This document shows positions 1 to 9,530 of a DNA stretch of 64,000 nucleotides, piece by piece. Within the stretch, counting starts at the first letter, position 1; each line of letters starts with the position of its first letter. The DNA comes from Haloarcula sp. CBA1127 (GTDB lineage: Archaea; Halobacteriota; Halobacteria; Halobacteriales; Haloarculaceae). The DNA is taken from positions 1,550,001-1,614,000 of the forward strand of contig NZ_BCNB01000006.1 in the NCBI RefSeq assembly GCF_001485575.1, given 5' to 3'. Made by a program: the position numbers and the translations under genes. Under the pieces are notes generated by a model, which was not told where the DNA came from, made no database searches, and worked only from the letters and a program-made list of their open reading frames with translations.

Positions 1-360
1 ATGTCGACGATCGGTACCTTCCAGAGCCACATCGAGAACATGTTCCACGGCGTGACCGAGGGCTGGGAGTACGGTATGGAGGTCTTTTACTCTCACTTCC
101 CGATGCAGGTCGACGTCGAGGGTGACGAAGTCGTCATCGAGAACTTCCTGGGCGAGAAGGCCCCCCGCCGCACGACGATCCACGGCGACACGGACGTCGA
201 AATCGACGGCGAGGAGCTGACCATCAGCGGTCCCGACATCGAGGCCGTCGGCCAGACCGCCGCGGACATCGAACAGCTCACGCGCATCAACGACAAGGAC
301 GTGCGTGTGTTCCAGGACGGGGTGTACATCACCCGCAAACCAAACCGAGGTGACGCCTGA
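1..360 (+). CDS. rpl6: Ribosomal protein uL6 (L6), 3' part; gene begins before the window
   Basis: This is the C-terminal two thirds of large-subunit ribosomal protein uL6, which sits near the factor-binding site and sarcin-ricin loop. The methionine at base 1 is internal, because archaeal uL6 is about 178 residues and only 119 are present. The segment carries the second L6 fold, with the [20 protein letters not shown] stretch typical of the family, and ends in a short basic-acidic tail. Its stop overlaps the start of the eL32 gene by one base, so it belongs to the spc-type ribosomal operon. Identity is certain; only the 5' end is missing. Confidence 0.97.
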   Translation: MSTIGTFQSHIENMFHGVTEGWEYGMEVFYSHFPMQVDVEGDEVVIENFLGEKAPRRTTIHGDTDVEIDGEELTISGPDIEAVGQTAADIEQLTRINDKDVRVFQDGVYITRKPNRGDA

Positions 361-1085
361 TGGCGGACAATGAGGAAGACGTCGAAGCAGAGGAAGAGTA
401 CACCGAACTGACCGACATCAGCGGTGTCGGCCCATCCAAAGCGGAGTCACTTCGTGAGGCCGGCTTCGAGTCGGTCGAAGACGTTCGCGGTGCCGATCAA
501 GACGCGCTCGCCGATGTCAGCGGTATCGGGAACGCGCTGGCGGCCCGAATCAAGGCCGACGTCGGTGGACTCGAAGTCGAGTCCGAGACCGAAGCCGAAG
601 TCGAAGAGGAAGGCGGCGAGGAAGCGCCCGACGAGGACGTGGAGACGGAACTCCAGGCCCGCGGGCTCACCGAGAAGACGCCGGACCTCTCCGACGAGGA
701 CGCGCGGCTACTGACCCAGCGACACCGGGTCGGCAAGCCGCAGTTCAACCGTCAGGACCACCACAAGAAAAAGCGCGTCTCGACCTCGTGGCGCAAGCCC
801 CGCGGCCAGCTCTCGAAGCAGCGCCGCGGTATCAAGGGCAAGGGCGACACGGTCGAGGCAGGCTTCCGCTCGCCGACCGCGGTTCGCGGCAAGCATCCGT
901 CCGGCTTCGAGGAGGTTCGCGTGCACAACGTGGATGACCTCGAAGGCGTTGACGGCGACACAGAGGCTGTCCGGATCGCCTCGAAGGTCGGTGCTCGCAA
1001 GCGCGAGCGAATCGAAGGGGAAGCCGAGGACGCGGGTATCCGCGTGCTCAACCCCACCTACGTCGAAGTCGAGGTGAGTGAGTGA
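360..1085 (+). CDS. rpl32e: Ribosomal protein eL32 with N-terminal helix-hairpin-helix extension
   Basis: Large-subunit protein eL32, 241 residues, much longer than the roughly 130-residue core. The eL32 domain lies in the C-terminal half, around residues 115-235, with [19 protein letters not shown] and the conserved WRKPRGQ region. Residues about 14-65 contain two helix-hairpin-helix-like segments ([12 protein letters not shown] and [12 protein letters not shown]), followed by a very acidic Glu-rich linker. This extension is a known feature of haloarchaeal eL32. The ATG overlaps the uL6 stop by one base, and the gene's own stop overlaps the eL19 start, indicating translational coupling. Confidence 0.97.
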   Translation: MADNEEDVEAEEEYTELTDISGVGPSKAESLREAGFESVEDVRGADQDALADVSGIGNALAARIKADVGGLEVESETEAEVEEEGGEEAPDEDVETELQARGLTEKTPDLSDEDARLLTQRHRVGKPQFNRQDHHKKKRVSTSWRKPRGQLSKQRRGIKGKGDTVEAGFRSPTAVRGKHPSGFEEVRVHNVDDLEGVDGDTEAVRIASKVGARKRERIEGEAEDAGIRVLNPTYVEVEVSE

Positions 1086-1534
1086 TGACTGATCTCTCTG
1101 CACAGAAGCGACTCGCGGCTGACGTCCTCGACGTCGGGAAGAACCGCGTCTGGTTCAACCCCGAGCGACAGGGCGACATCGCCGACGCGATCACCCGCGA
1201 GGACGTTCGCGAACTGGTCGATGAGGGCGCCATTCAGGCGAAAGACAAGAAAGGCAACTCCCGTGGACGCGCCCGGGAGCGCCAGAAGAAGCGTGCATAC
1301 GGCCACCAGAAGGGAGCCGGTTCCCGGAAAGGGAAGGCAGGCGCACGGCAGAACTCCAAGGAGGACTGGGAGTCACGCATCCGCGCACAGCGGACGAAGC
1401 TGCGCGAACTGCGTGACGAGGGAACGCTTTCGAGTTCGCAGTACCGCGACCTGTACGACAAGGCCGGCGGTGGCGAGTTCGATAGCGTTGCCGATCTCGA
1501 ACGTTACATCGACGCAAACCACGGTGACGCATAA
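1085..1534 (+). CDS. rpl19e: Ribosomal protein eL19
   Basis: Large-subunit protein eL19, 149 residues, all-helical, with the family signature LSAQKRLAADVL followed by GKNRVWFNPE. The basic middle segment (residues about 55-95, rich in RGRARERQKKR) is the rRNA-binding extension. I chose the ATG at 1085 rather than the GTG at 1082 because it forms the usual TGATG coupling with the eL32 stop and gives the canonical MTDLSAQKR start. It lies within the ribosomal operon between eL32 and uL18. Confidence 0.97.
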   Translation: MTDLSAQKRLAADVLDVGKNRVWFNPERQGDIADAITREDVRELVDEGAIQAKDKKGNSRGRARERQKKRAYGHQKGAGSRKGKAGARQNSKEDWESRIRAQRTKLRELRDEGTLSSSQYRDLYDKAGGGEFDSVADLERYIDANHGDA

Positions 1535-2097
1535 TGGCGACAGGACCACGATATAAAGTACCGATGCGGCGACGCCGCGAGGCCAGAACCGATTACCATC
1601 AGCGGTTGCGCCTGTTGAAATCCGGTAAGCCACGTCTCGTTGCTCGAAAGAGCAATAAACACGTCAGGGCGCAGCTGGTGACGCTTGGCCCCAACGGCGA
1701 TGACACTCTCGCGTCCGCTCACTCGAGCGACCTCGCCGAGTACGGCTGGGAGGCCCCGACGGGCAACATGCCCTCGGCGTACCTCACCGGTCTGCTCGCC
1801 GGGCTTCGCGCGCAGGAAGCGGGCATCGAGGAGGCAGTGCTTGACATCGGACTCAACAGCCCGACCCCCGGAAGCAAAGTATTCGCAATACAGGAAGGCG
1901 CAATCGACGCCGGCCTGGACATTCCGCACAACGACGACGTACTCGCCGACTGGCAGCGCACGCGCGGTGCCCACATCGCCGAGTACGACGAGCAGCTCGA
2001 GGAGCCGCTGTACAGCGGCGACTTCGACGCTGCAGACCTCCCGGAGCACTTCGACGAGCTCCGAGAGACCCTACTGGACGGTGACATCGAACTATGA
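1534..2097 (+). CDS. rpl18: Ribosomal protein uL18
   Basis: uL18, 187 residues, binds 5S rRNA in the central protuberance. It begins with the archaeal [20 protein letters not shown] motif, and the core contains [24 protein letters not shown], as expected for the 5S-binding surface. The C-terminal acidic extension (about residues 130-187) is typical of archaeal and eukaryotic forms. The start overlaps the eL19 stop by one base and the end overlaps the uS5 start by four bases, so it is co-transcribed with both. Confidence 0.97.
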   Translation: MATGPRYKVPMRRRREARTDYHQRLRLLKSGKPRLVARKSNKHVRAQLVTLGPNGDDTLASAHSSDLAEYGWEAPTGNMPSAYLTGLLAGLRAQEAGIEEAVLDIGLNSPTPGSKVFAIQEGAIDAGLDIPHNDDVLADWQRTRGAHIAEYDEQLEEPLYSGDFDAADLPEHFDELRETLLDGDIEL

Positions 2098-2732
2098 GTG
2101 CTAACAACGGATGGGAGCCACGGACACGCCTCGGCAAGCAGGTTGTCGAGGGCGAAATCGACTCCATGCAGGAGGCGCTGAACTCCGGACTCCCGCTGAA
2201 AGAATCGGAAGTCGTCGACCAGCTCGTTCCCGATCTGGAAGACGAAGTGCTGGACATCAACATGGTCCAGCGGATGACAGACTCCGGCCGCCGCGTGAAG
2301 TTCCGCTGCGTGGTCGCCGTTGGCAACCGCGACGGCCTCATCGGCTACGCCGAAGGGCGTGACGACCAGGTCGGCGGTGCTATCCAGAAAGCCATCGACA
2401 TCGCGAAGCTGAACATCATCGATGTCTCCCGCGGCTGCGGGTCCTGGGAGTGTGGCTGTGGCCGTCCGCACACGGTCGCGCTGCGCACCGAGGGCAAGGC
2501 CGGGAGTGTCGAGGTCGAGCTGCAGCCGGCCCCGCGAGGGCTGGGCCTCGCGGGCGGAGAGACCGTCCGCAAGGTGCTCGAACTCGCCGGTATCGAGGAT
2601 ATCTGGACACGCAGCAGCGGGAACACGCGCACCACGGTCAACTTCGCAAAGGCGACGTTCAACGCCCTGCAGAACACGGCCGAGGCGCGCGTCCCCGAAC
2701 GAACCTTCGAGAAGCGAGAGGTGATCGAGTGA
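2094..2732 (+). CDS. rps5: Ribosomal protein uS5
   Basis: Small-subunit protein uS5, 212 residues, involved in decoding fidelity. The double-stranded-RNA-binding-like S5 domain spans roughly residues 55-120, with [20 protein letters not shown] and the downstream [18 protein letters not shown] cysteine-containing segment [13 protein letters not shown] near residues 115-128 is characteristic of archaeal S5. The C-terminal S5 fold follows, with [15 protein letters not shown] overlap with uL18 and a one-base overlap with uL30 place it firmly in the operon. Confidence 0.97.
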   Translation: MSANNGWEPRTRLGKQVVEGEIDSMQEALNSGLPLKESEVVDQLVPDLEDEVLDINMVQRMTDSGRRVKFRCVVAVGNRDGLIGYAEGRDDQVGGAIQKAIDIAKLNIIDVSRGCGSWECGCGRPHTVALRTEGKAGSVEVELQPAPRGLGLAGGETVRKVLELAGIEDIWTRSSGNTRTTVNFAKATFNALQNTAEARVPERTFEKREVIE

Positions 2733-3196
2733 TGCACGCGCTCGTCCAGCTCCGTGGCGAAGTCAACATGCACACCGACATCCAGGACACGCTGGAGATG
2801 CTCAACATCCACCACGTGAACCACTGCACGCTCGTCCCTGAGACGGACGCCTACCGCGGCATGGTGGCGAAGGTCAACGACTTCGTCGCCTTCGGCGAGC
2901 CGAGCCAGGAGACGCTGGAGACGGTCCTGGCGACGCGCGCCGAGCCAGTTGAGGGCGACGCCGACGTGGACGACGAGTGGGTCGCCGAGAACACGGATTA
3001 CGACGACATCTCCGGGCTCGCGTTCGCACTCCTCTCCGAGGAGACGACGCTGCGCGAACAGGGCCTCTCCCCGACACTCCGTCTGCACCCGCCCCGGGGC
3101 GGCCACGACGGCGTCAAACACCCCGTCAAGGAGGGCGGGCAGCTCGGGAAACACGACACCGAGGGAATCGACGAACTCCTGGAGGCGATGCGATAA
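2732..3196 (+). CDS. rpl30: Ribosomal protein uL30
   Basis: uL30, 154 residues, the long archaeal form (bacterial homologues are about 60). The ferredoxin-like L30 core is at the N-terminus ([20 protein letters not shown]), with HHVNHCTLVPETDAYRGMV. The C-terminal extension contains LRLHPPRGGHDGVKHPVKEGGQLGKH, a conserved archaeal feature. I chose the ATG at 2732 because the uS5 stop overlaps it (TGATG) and it gives the canonical N-terminus. The stop overlaps the uL15 start. Confidence 0.97.
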   Translation: MHALVQLRGEVNMHTDIQDTLEMLNIHHVNHCTLVPETDAYRGMVAKVNDFVAFGEPSQETLETVLATRAEPVEGDADVDDEWVAENTDYDDISGLAFALLSEETTLREQGLSPTLRLHPPRGGHDGVKHPVKEGGQLGKHDTEGIDELLEAMR

Positions 3197-3693
3197 TGAC
3201 GAGTAAAAAGAAACGACAGCGCGGCTCACGCACGCACGGCGGCGGCTCACACAAGAACCGACGTGGTGCTGGCCACCGCGGTGGTCGCGGTGACGCAGGC
3301 CGTGACAAGCACGAGTTCCACAATCACGAGCCGCTCGGCAAGAGCGGTTTCAAGCGCCCGCAGAAGGTTCAGGAAGAGGCCGCAACCATCGACGTTCGCG
3401 AGATCGACGAGAACGTCACGCTGTTGGCCGCCGATGATGTCGCCGAAGTCGAAGACGGTGGCTTCCGCGTCGATGTCCGTGATGTGGTCGAAGAGGCCGA
3501 CGACGCCGATTACGTGAAGGTACTCGGTGCCGGCCAGGTTCGCCACGAACTCACGCTCGTCGCTGACGACTTCTCCGAGGGCGCTCGCGAGAAGGTTGAA
3601 GCCGCAGGCGGGAGCGTCGAACTGACCGACCTCGGCGAGGAGCGCCAGGCCGAGGCCGAAGAAACCGAAGACGCGGACGCGGACGAGGAATAA
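3196..3693 (+). CDS. rpl15: Ribosomal protein uL15
   Basis: uL15, 165 residues, with the expected basic Gly/Arg/His-rich N-terminus (TSKKKRQRGSRTHGGGSHKNRRGAG) that threads through 23S rRNA, then the globular domain (HNHEPLGKSGFKRPQ) and a very acidic haloarchaeal C-terminus. The ATG at 3196 overlaps the uL30 stop by one base, and in-frame codons upstream of it belong to another gene. It is followed after 6 bases by secY, the classic order at the end of the spc operon. Confidence 0.97.
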   Translation: MTSKKKRQRGSRTHGGGSHKNRRGAGHRGGRGDAGRDKHEFHNHEPLGKSGFKRPQKVQEEAATIDVREIDENVTLLAADDVAEVEDGGFRVDVRDVVEEADDADYVKVLGAGQVRHELTLVADDFSEGAREKVEAAGGSVELTDLGEERQAEAEETEDADADEE

Positions 3694-3699
3694 CGAACG

Positions 3700-5163
3700 A
3701 TGAGCTGGAAGGACACCGCCGAACCACTGCTTGTCCGGATGCCCGCAGTCCAGCGGCCGGAAGGACACGTCCCGTTCAAGCGCAAGCTCACTTGGACAGG
3801 GGGCGTACTCCTGCTGTATTTCTTCCTGACGAACGTGAAGCTGTTCGGGCTGGACATCGACGCCAGCCAGCAGGTATTCGGGCGCTTCTCGTCGATTCTG
3901 GCCTCCGGCCAGGGGAGCATCATGCAGCTGGGTATCGGTCCGATCGTCACGGCGTCCATCGTGTTACAGCTCCTCGGTGGGGCGGACCTGCTCGGGCTGA
4001 ACACCCAAGACGACCCGCGTGACCAGATCCTGTATCAGGGGCTCCAGAAGCTGCTGGTACTCGTGATGATCTGTCTCACCGGGCTTCCGATGGTGTTTGC
4101 CGGCGGCTTCCTCCCGGCTGACACGGCGGTCGCGAACTCACTGGGTATCGGCACGACCGGTGTCCAGTGGCTCATCTTCGGCCAGATGTTCGTGGGCGGT
4201 GTCCTCATCCTGTTCATGGACGAGGTCATCTCCAAATGGGGCGTCGGCTCCGGTATCGGCCTGTTCATTGTCGCCGGCGTGAGCCAGCGGCTCATCGGTG
4301 GCATCCTGACGACGCCGTTTATCGGCAACAACGAAGGGATCATCTACACCTGGTACCTGTTCATCACCGGTGAGCGCGGCACCGGGCCAGTGCTGGCTGC
4401 TGATGGCCTCCAGACCGTGTTGCTGCAGGGCGAACTGCTGGGACTGTTCACGACGGTCCTCATCTTCGCAGTGGTCGTCTACGCCGAATCGGTCCGCGTG
4501 GAGATCCCGCTGTCGAACGCCCGCGTGAAAGGAGCCCGTGGCCGCTTCCCGGTCAAGCTTATCTACGCGAGCGTCCTGCCGATGATCCTCGTCCGGGCGC
4601 TGCAGGCGAACATCCAGTTCCTGGGCCGTATCCTGAACGCCCAACTGGGCTCGATGCCGTCGTTCCTCGGCACGTACGCCAACGGCCAGCCGACCGGCGG
4701 CCTGTTCTACTTCCTCGCCCCCATCCAGAGCCGTGGCGACTGGATGTGGTGGCTCGAAGGGACCGCCCAGCCGGTCTGGCAGATCCTGACCCGCGTCGGA
4801 ATCGACCTGTTCGTCATGCTAGTCGGCGGCGCAGTCTTCGCCGTCTTCTGGGTCGAAACCACCGACATGGGCCCGGAAGCGACGGCCAAGCAGATCCACA
4901 ACTCCGGGATGCAGATCCCCGGCTTCCGACAGAACGTCGGCGTCATCGAGAAGGTCCTTGAGCGGTATATCCCGCAAGTGACTGTCATCGGCGGCGCCTT
5001 GGTTGGGCTGCTAGCCGTGATGGCCAACATGCTGGGTACCATCGGCGGCGTCTCCGGTACCGGGCTGCTACTGACGGTCTCCATCACGTACAAGCTGTAC
5101 GAGGAGATCGCCGAAGAGCAGCTCATGGAGATGCATCCGATGATGCGCCAGATGTTCGGATAG
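3700..5163 (+). CDS. secY: Preprotein translocase subunit SecY
   Basis: Channel-forming subunit of the Sec translocase in the cytoplasmic membrane, 487 residues, with about ten hydrophobic segments. The N-terminal region (MSWKDTAEPLLVRMPAVQRPEGHVPFKRKLTWTG) resembles archaeal SecY, including the first transmembrane helix and the plug region GIGPIVTASIVLQLLGG. The cytoplasmic loop YAESVRVEIPLSNARVKG, which contacts the ribosome, is present, as is the conserved C-terminal segment with EEIAEEQLMEMHPMMRQMFG. It starts 6 bases after uL15 and ends the ribosomal operon. Adenylate kinase, which follows secY in many archaea, does not follow here. Confidence 0.97.
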   Translation: MSWKDTAEPLLVRMPAVQRPEGHVPFKRKLTWTGGVLLLYFFLTNVKLFGLDIDASQQVFGRFSSILASGQGSIMQLGIGPIVTASIVLQLLGGADLLGLNTQDDPRDQILYQGLQKLLVLVMICLTGLPMVFAGGFLPADTAVANSLGIGTTGVQWLIFGQMFVGGVLILFMDEVISKWGVGSGIGLFIVAGVSQRLIGGILTTPFIGNNEGIIYTWYLFITGERGTGPVLAADGLQTVLLQGELLGLFTTVLIFAVVVYAESVRVEIPLSNARVKGARGRFPVKLIYASVLPMILVRALQANIQFLGRILNAQLGSMPSFLGTYANGQPTGGLFYFLAPIQSRGDWMWWLEGTAQPVWQILTRVGIDLFVMLVGGAVFAVFWVETTDMGPEATAKQIHNSGMQIPGFRQNVGVIEKVLERYIPQVTVIGGALVGLLAVMANMLGTIGGVSGTGLLLTVSITYKLYEEIAEEQLMEMHPMMRQMFG

Positions 5164-5711
5164 GATCCCCAAATATCTATACTTCTTTAAGTTCGCTGCG
5201 TCTCTTGAGCGGCTGTTTTGGCTTCATTCTTCCCGTTCAGAGAAGTAATCTTAGATGAGTAGCACACGTGATGCCATTGATGTCGCTCGTCGCCGAAATG
5301 GTGGTTTGGCGCATATAGACGCTGTGCTCATCGACTGTAACTCACTGTCGGCCCTCAATCAGTCCGCGGGCTCTCATCCCCAGCCATTAATAAAGTGGTT
5401 GGTTCATATGTTCAGGAATTTCGCGCTACAGGTAGCGGTACCCGCTCGGCAGGAGGCGATTGAATTGAGGAGAGGCAGGGGTGCTGATAACCGATGACAA
5501 CGAAAAGGAGTATGTCGGACGACCTCCACGATCCTTCGAGCTCACAGTGAGTTTATTACGCATAATCGAGTTCGCTTACAAGAGCGTGATGCAGATATTC
5601 AGCTCGTCGTTTCTTAAATCAACACTTCCGTAATTAACCGAATGCGTGACGGCCACATAATGAATTAAAATGTTAGTTAATACTCCAAGTTATCAGTTGA
5701 CTTATCGACCT
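5164..5711. other. Gene-poor junction between secY and the glycan island
   Basis: About 550 bases with lower GC than the ribosomal operon and no convincing gene. An 80-residue open frame (5255-5497, plus strand) lacks haloarchaeal acidity and recognisable motifs, and I regard it as chance. The stretch probably holds the secY terminator and the left boundary of the inserted polysaccharide region. Confidence 0.5.
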
Positions 5712-5977
5712 CTATGGACTAGGTGCTTCAACAATGGCGATTCTGATGTAGCTCTTGAAGTGGTGCATGCTTTTGTGTCTCCCGATCTCATATTCGCCGG
5801 CAAAGGACTCGCTGTTGACGGATTTGAGCAGCGAGTGCCACTCGGGACAAGTTGGCCGGGGTTGAAGTACTCAGCGTCCACTGCGTCTGAAAACGGCTTG
5901 ACTGATTCTTCCAGAACCATTAGTTCATGACCGCTGTCTTCAGCCTGGTTTGAATACTTGAATACCACAAGCGAGGG
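5712..5977 (-). pseudogene. 3' remnant of a gene of unknown function, with one frameshift
   Basis: Minus-strand remnant of about 88 codons. Reading from 5977, the first frame runs through YSNQAEDSGHELMVLEESV and DAEYFNPGQLVPSGT near 5848. The open frame then becomes unnatural, while the next frame continues plausibly with LLKSVNSESFAGEYEIGRHK and IRIAIVEAPSP before a stop at 5712-5714. A single-base indel therefore splits it. No intact 5' part lies upstream, so it is a truncated leftover at the island edge. Function is not recognised. Confidence 0.5.
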
Positions 5978-6029
5978 GTGTAATTAATGATTGCAACACG
6001 CTATGACAAAGAGCGTTCACTTAGCTCAG

Positions 6030-7235
6030 TCACTCCGCATCGGCGTGCCTATCGAGGAGGGTCGAGACGCGATCTCGCAACTCAGAGCCGATTTGGGCCC
6101 ATGTGTACCGCTGCTCAACCAGCGTTCTGGCGGCGGTACCGATAGCACGGCGTTTATCCGCGTCGGAAAGTAGCTGATCGATAGCGTTGGCGAATTCCGT
6201 CGCGGTGTCTGAAATGACGATATGCTTCCCGTCCAACGCGTTGATTCCTTCCCTTGCGAGTGGGGTAGCGACGACAGGTCGTCCCAGCGCCATCGCCTCA
6301 AGGACTTTGTTCTGGAGCCCGGACCCGTGTCGCATCGGCGCGACGACGATGTCAGCGCGATCAAGATACTCTGCAGGGTCGTCCACGAACCCTGTTACCG
6401 TCACGCCCGGCCGTGCGTCTGTTGAGGCGACCCGGTCGCTTGGATCCGTTCCAACGACTTGGAACTCGGCAGTTGGGTACCTGGACCGAATAATCGGAAA
6501 AACTTCTTCTATAAAGTACAACGCGGCGTCTTCGTTCGGGAAGTAATCCATCTTCCCGAGAAAGACGATCCTTGGATCGTTGGGTGCAGTCCTGAATTCG
6601 TTGGACCCTCGTCCGACGAGATCTGGCTTCACGCCGTTCGGGAGGACAGAGAGCGACGGAAAAGACTGCCGACCGGTGACAAAGTTGCGGTCGGCCTCCG
6701 TGATAATGAACGAGTGGTCAAAGCAATCTGCGACGGACCGCTCGTACTTCCTGAGTCGCCGCCATTCGACCGGATAGATCGCGCGCCAAAGTCCAGTCGC
6801 GTCCTTCGAGGCTTCGCGATAGGTCCGAGATATCGCGTCTACGAGGTCCGCAGTCACTGGAGGCGACCGGCCCCGCGCGTACTCGGTCGTCCGAACGTGG
6901 TTACAGTGGAGCAAATCAAACCTGTGCGCGTGATCGTCGAGCCAGGCATCGACCTCGTCAAATCGATAATAATGCGTTTGAAGCGGCTTCGAAGAGGCGA
7001 GCCCCGGTAGCGTGTTGAGGTAGAATTTGTAGTTGGGATAAGCAAAGACGTGGATGGCATCAAACTCCGCTCTGAGCGCCTCGACAGCCGATTTGTCGAT
7101 CGGCTCTTGATCGATGACGAGTAATTCGACATCGTGCTCCCGGGCGAGTTCGCGGGCCGTGTAAAACATCCGGAGCTTCGCACCCCCAGTGAGCGGATAC
7201 GGAAGCCGAGAACAAAGTACCAGAATACGAGTCAA
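6030..7235 (-). CDS. Glycosyltransferase, GT4-like (family 1)
   Basis: Predicted GT-B-fold glycosyltransferase, 401 residues, transferring a nucleotide-activated sugar to a surface or lipid-linked glycan on the cytoplasmic face. The N-terminal acceptor domain begins MTRILVLCSRLPYPLTGGAK with the glycine-rich GG loop. The C-terminal Rossmann domain shows VLPNGV near residue 205, FLGKMDYFPNEDA near 230, and the donor-binding segment APMRHGSGLQNKVLEAMALG near 310, where the E-x7-E motif appears as KVLEAMALG. It is transcribed leftward, divergently from the next glycosyltransferase. Sugar specificity cannot be read from sequence. Confidence 0.88.
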   Translation of the reverse strand: MTRILVLCSRLPYPLTGGAKLRMFYTARELAREHDVELLVIDQEPIDKSAVEALRAEFDAIHVFAYPNYKFYLNTLPGLASSKPLQTHYYRFDEVDAWLDDHAHRFDLLHCNHVRTTEYARGRSPPVTADLVDAISRTYREASKDATGLWRAIYPVEWRRLRKYERSVADCFDHSFIITEADRNFVTGRQSFPSLSVLPNGVKPDLVGRGSNEFRTAPNDPRIVFLGKMDYFPNEDAALYFIEEVFPIIRSRYPTAEFQVVGTDPSDRVASTDARPGVTVTGFVDDPAEYLDRADIVVAPMRHGSGLQNKVLEAMALGRPVVATPLAREGINALDGKHIVISDTATEFANAIDQLLSDADKRRAIGTAARTLVEQRYTWAQIGSELRDRVSTLLDRHADAE

Positions 7236-7434
7236 GGTGGGAGAGGCTTTGCTGGAGCGGATTATGAGATTTGTGATAGCGATTTCTGTACTGGACCTCC
7301 CTCGCGACCCCTAAACGGCTGATTGTCGGGCTCCGGTTCGAAATCCGGGGATAACACCCTTTACTGTAAACTCCAGTGAAAGGAACCAGTATCGCATGGA
7401 CAGACATATATTTCCAAAACATCGAATCACCGAT

Positions 7435-8586
7435 ATGCAACTCGCTGTATTTGCTGAGGACTTCTATCCCGCGATCAACGGGGGTGCGTTATTACAGTGG
7501 CGAATCTGCCAGATCGCCGCCCAAGACGGGCACGACGTCACAGTGTTCACGGCGAAGACGAGCGAAACGCAATGTTTAAGTCAGGTTGATGGAGTGAAGA
7601 TCCATCGACCGATGCGTGCGAAGCCAGCATCAGCGGAAGGGTATGAACCGCACGCGGTGTTGTACCGGATCGCGTTTTCGCTGTACACGTTCTTTTATGC
7701 GTACCGCTGGTTCAGTCGAAATGACGTCGACGGGATATACGCGAGTTCCCTCTCCTTACATTGGGTCGCGAAGGTACTCTCGCGGTTCCAAGACGTTCCG
7801 GTCGTGAATTTCGTCGGTGGAACGCCGTCCGCGAGGTCCGAGTTCCAGTGGACGCCGAAATTTTTTCTTGAGCGTCTCAACTTCCGGTTCTGGCTGGGGG
7901 ACTTCGTCTACTGTCAGGCCTCCCGCGTTGCGAACGTCATCCGAACAGCGGGAAACAACGTCGAAACGACACCCGGTATCGTGAATGCGGAAGCAATCCG
8001 CGTGGCTGACGAGTCGAGTGACAGAGCAGCATTCCGACGCGAATGGGGATTCGACAGCGACGACATCGTTCTCAGTTTCGTAGGCAGGCTCGTCCCTCTA
8101 AAGAATCCCGACACGGCCCTTGATATCGTCGCCGCTCTCCCCGATCGATACAAACTTGTGGTCGTCGGCGACGGACCGATGTTCGATCAGCTCGAGAATA
8201 CGGTCAAACAGCGTGGGCTTTCCGACCGCGTTCGCTTTACCGGGGTGTTGGAGCACGGTCTGGCACTCGAAACTGTCGCAGCGACGGATGCCGTACTGCT
8301 CACGTCTGATTTCGAATCACACCCGACAGTTGTGTACGAAGGCCTCACGCTGGGAAAGCATGTGTTCGCGACGCCGGTCGGGACGGTTCCAGAAACTGAC
8401 TACCCACGCCTTCACGCAGGAACGGTCGACGAACTCCCTGAAATGATTCGAGAAACGGAGTGGAAGCCACTCGAAACGTACGATGAGGAGGCCCTCACAA
8501 AGTATTCTATCGAGTCATCGACGAGAGCGATACTGGAGACCATGGAATCGCTGCGGACGACGCAACGGAGTAGCGAGGTGGCGTGA
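7435..8586 (+). CDS. Glycosyltransferase, GT4-like
   Basis: GT-B glycosyltransferase, 383 residues from the ATG at 7435 (MQLAVFAEDFYPAINGG, the canonical GT4 start). An upstream in-frame ATG at 7396 would add 13 residues with no homology-like features. The nucleotide-sugar domain has SFVGRLVPLKNPDTALD near residue 220, VVVGDGP, and the donor motif FESHPTVVYEGLTLGKHVFA near 295-315. The stop overlaps the GTG start of the downstream polysaccharide deacetylase (GTGA), so the two are translationally coupled and probably act on the same glycan. Confidence 0.88.
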   Translation: MQLAVFAEDFYPAINGGALLQWRICQIAAQDGHDVTVFTAKTSETQCLSQVDGVKIHRPMRAKPASAEGYEPHAVLYRIAFSLYTFFYAYRWFSRNDVDGIYASSLSLHWVAKVLSRFQDVPVVNFVGGTPSARSEFQWTPKFFLERLNFRFWLGDFVYCQASRVANVIRTAGNNVETTPGIVNAEAIRVADESSDRAAFRREWGFDSDDIVLSFVGRLVPLKNPDTALDIVAALPDRYKLVVVGDGPMFDQLENTVKQRGLSDRVRFTGVLEHGLALETVAATDAVLLTSDFESHPTVVYEGLTLGKHVFATPVGTVPETDYPRLHAGTVDELPEMIRETEWKPLETYDEEALTKYSIESSTRAILETMESLRTTQRSSEVA

Positions 8587-9530
8587 GATTGACGGGAAGC
8601 GTCGTTATCAGCCTCGAAGTGGAACTCGGATGGGCAAAACATGACCTCAACGAGTATGACCACCTCAGTGAAGACCGACGCACCGAAACAAGGACCCTGA
8701 GTGATCTCTTGGACTGGTGTGAATCTGCCGAGGTCCCCATTACGTTTGATATCGTCGGACATCTTTTGCTTGATGCGTGCGATGGCAACCATGAGGGGCG
8801 TCCTGGTGACGAGTGGTTCGAAGCTGATCCGGGGACGGACGTGGAATCCAACCCTCTCTTCTATGCACCGGACATGATCGATGCAATCTGTTCGAGCCCG
8901 GTTCCTCACGACGTGTGCACGCACACATTTTCGCACACGCCGTGTGGAGAGGTGACATCGGAAACGGTCGACTGGGAACTGCAACGGGCCCAAGACGCCC
9001 ACGACGAGTTCGGTATCCCGTGGTCGCGGGCGTTCGTCCCGCCGCGTCACAGTTCAGCACCGGTGGGTGTGCTCAAACGGAACGGTATTGACACGGTTCG
9101 TGCTCCCGAACCGTGTCGGCTAATCCAGATGAATACAGGACAGCGGCTGTATCACAACGCTTTATCCCCTTACCAGCCGAGCGACGGACGCGTCTGTGAT
9201 GGGACTGCCGTCACACCGAGCACGCCGTACATTTCGCTCGGGTGTCCAAACCTGCCAATGGGGCAGCTCGATCCGCACCCCGTGTTCAGGCCGATCCCGG
9301 TCTCACTGCGAAAACGGTGGCACCTCAGACGGCTCTGCCGCGGCGTCGACAGGGCAATCCGGTCGGACGCCACGCTGCACGTCTGGTCTCACCTCTGGGA
9401 CCTCTCTAACGTACACCAGCGGGACATCGTTGAGCAATTTATCGCCTATGTTGGTGCACGGCAGGAGCAGGGTGAAATCGATGTGCTGACCATGGCCGAC
9501 TTCGGTCGAGCGATCAGGCAAACGAACTGA
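8583..9530 (+). CDS. Polysaccharide deacetylase (NodB-like) family protein
   Basis: Predicted carbohydrate esterase-4-like deacetylase, 315 residues. The start is a GTG at 8583 overlapping the upstream glycosyltransferase stop; the sequence opens with LTGSVVISLEVELGW. Family motif 2 is seen as HTFSH near residue 118, with two metal-ligand histidines, and C-terminal HVWSHLWDL fits the motif with the catalytic His. At motif 1 the usual Asp appears as Glu (SLEVE), whereas the paralogue at 15259-16164 keeps SLDTE. The gene is coupled to the GT upstream and converges with a GT downstream, overlapping it by 17 bases. Confidence 0.8.
   Translation: MRLTGSVVISLEVELGWAKHDLNEYDHLSEDRRTETRTLSDLLDWCESAEVPITFDIVGHLLLDACDGNHEGRPGDEWFEADPGTDVESNPLFYAPDMIDAICSSPVPHDVCTHTFSHTPCGEVTSETVDWELQRAQDAHDEFGIPWSRAFVPPRHSSAPVGVLKRNGIDTVRAPEPCRLIQMNTGQRLYHNALSPYQPSDGRVCDGTAVTPSTPYISLGCPNLPMGQLDPHPVFRPIPVSLRKRWHLRRLCRGVDRAIRSDATLHVWSHLWDLSNVHQRDIVEQFIAYVGARQEQGEIDVLTMADFGRAIRQTN

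Noticed and set aside
5255-5497. 80-residue open frame after secY
   Set aside because: Neutral to basic composition, no motif and no plausible promoter; unlike acidic haloarchaeal proteins.
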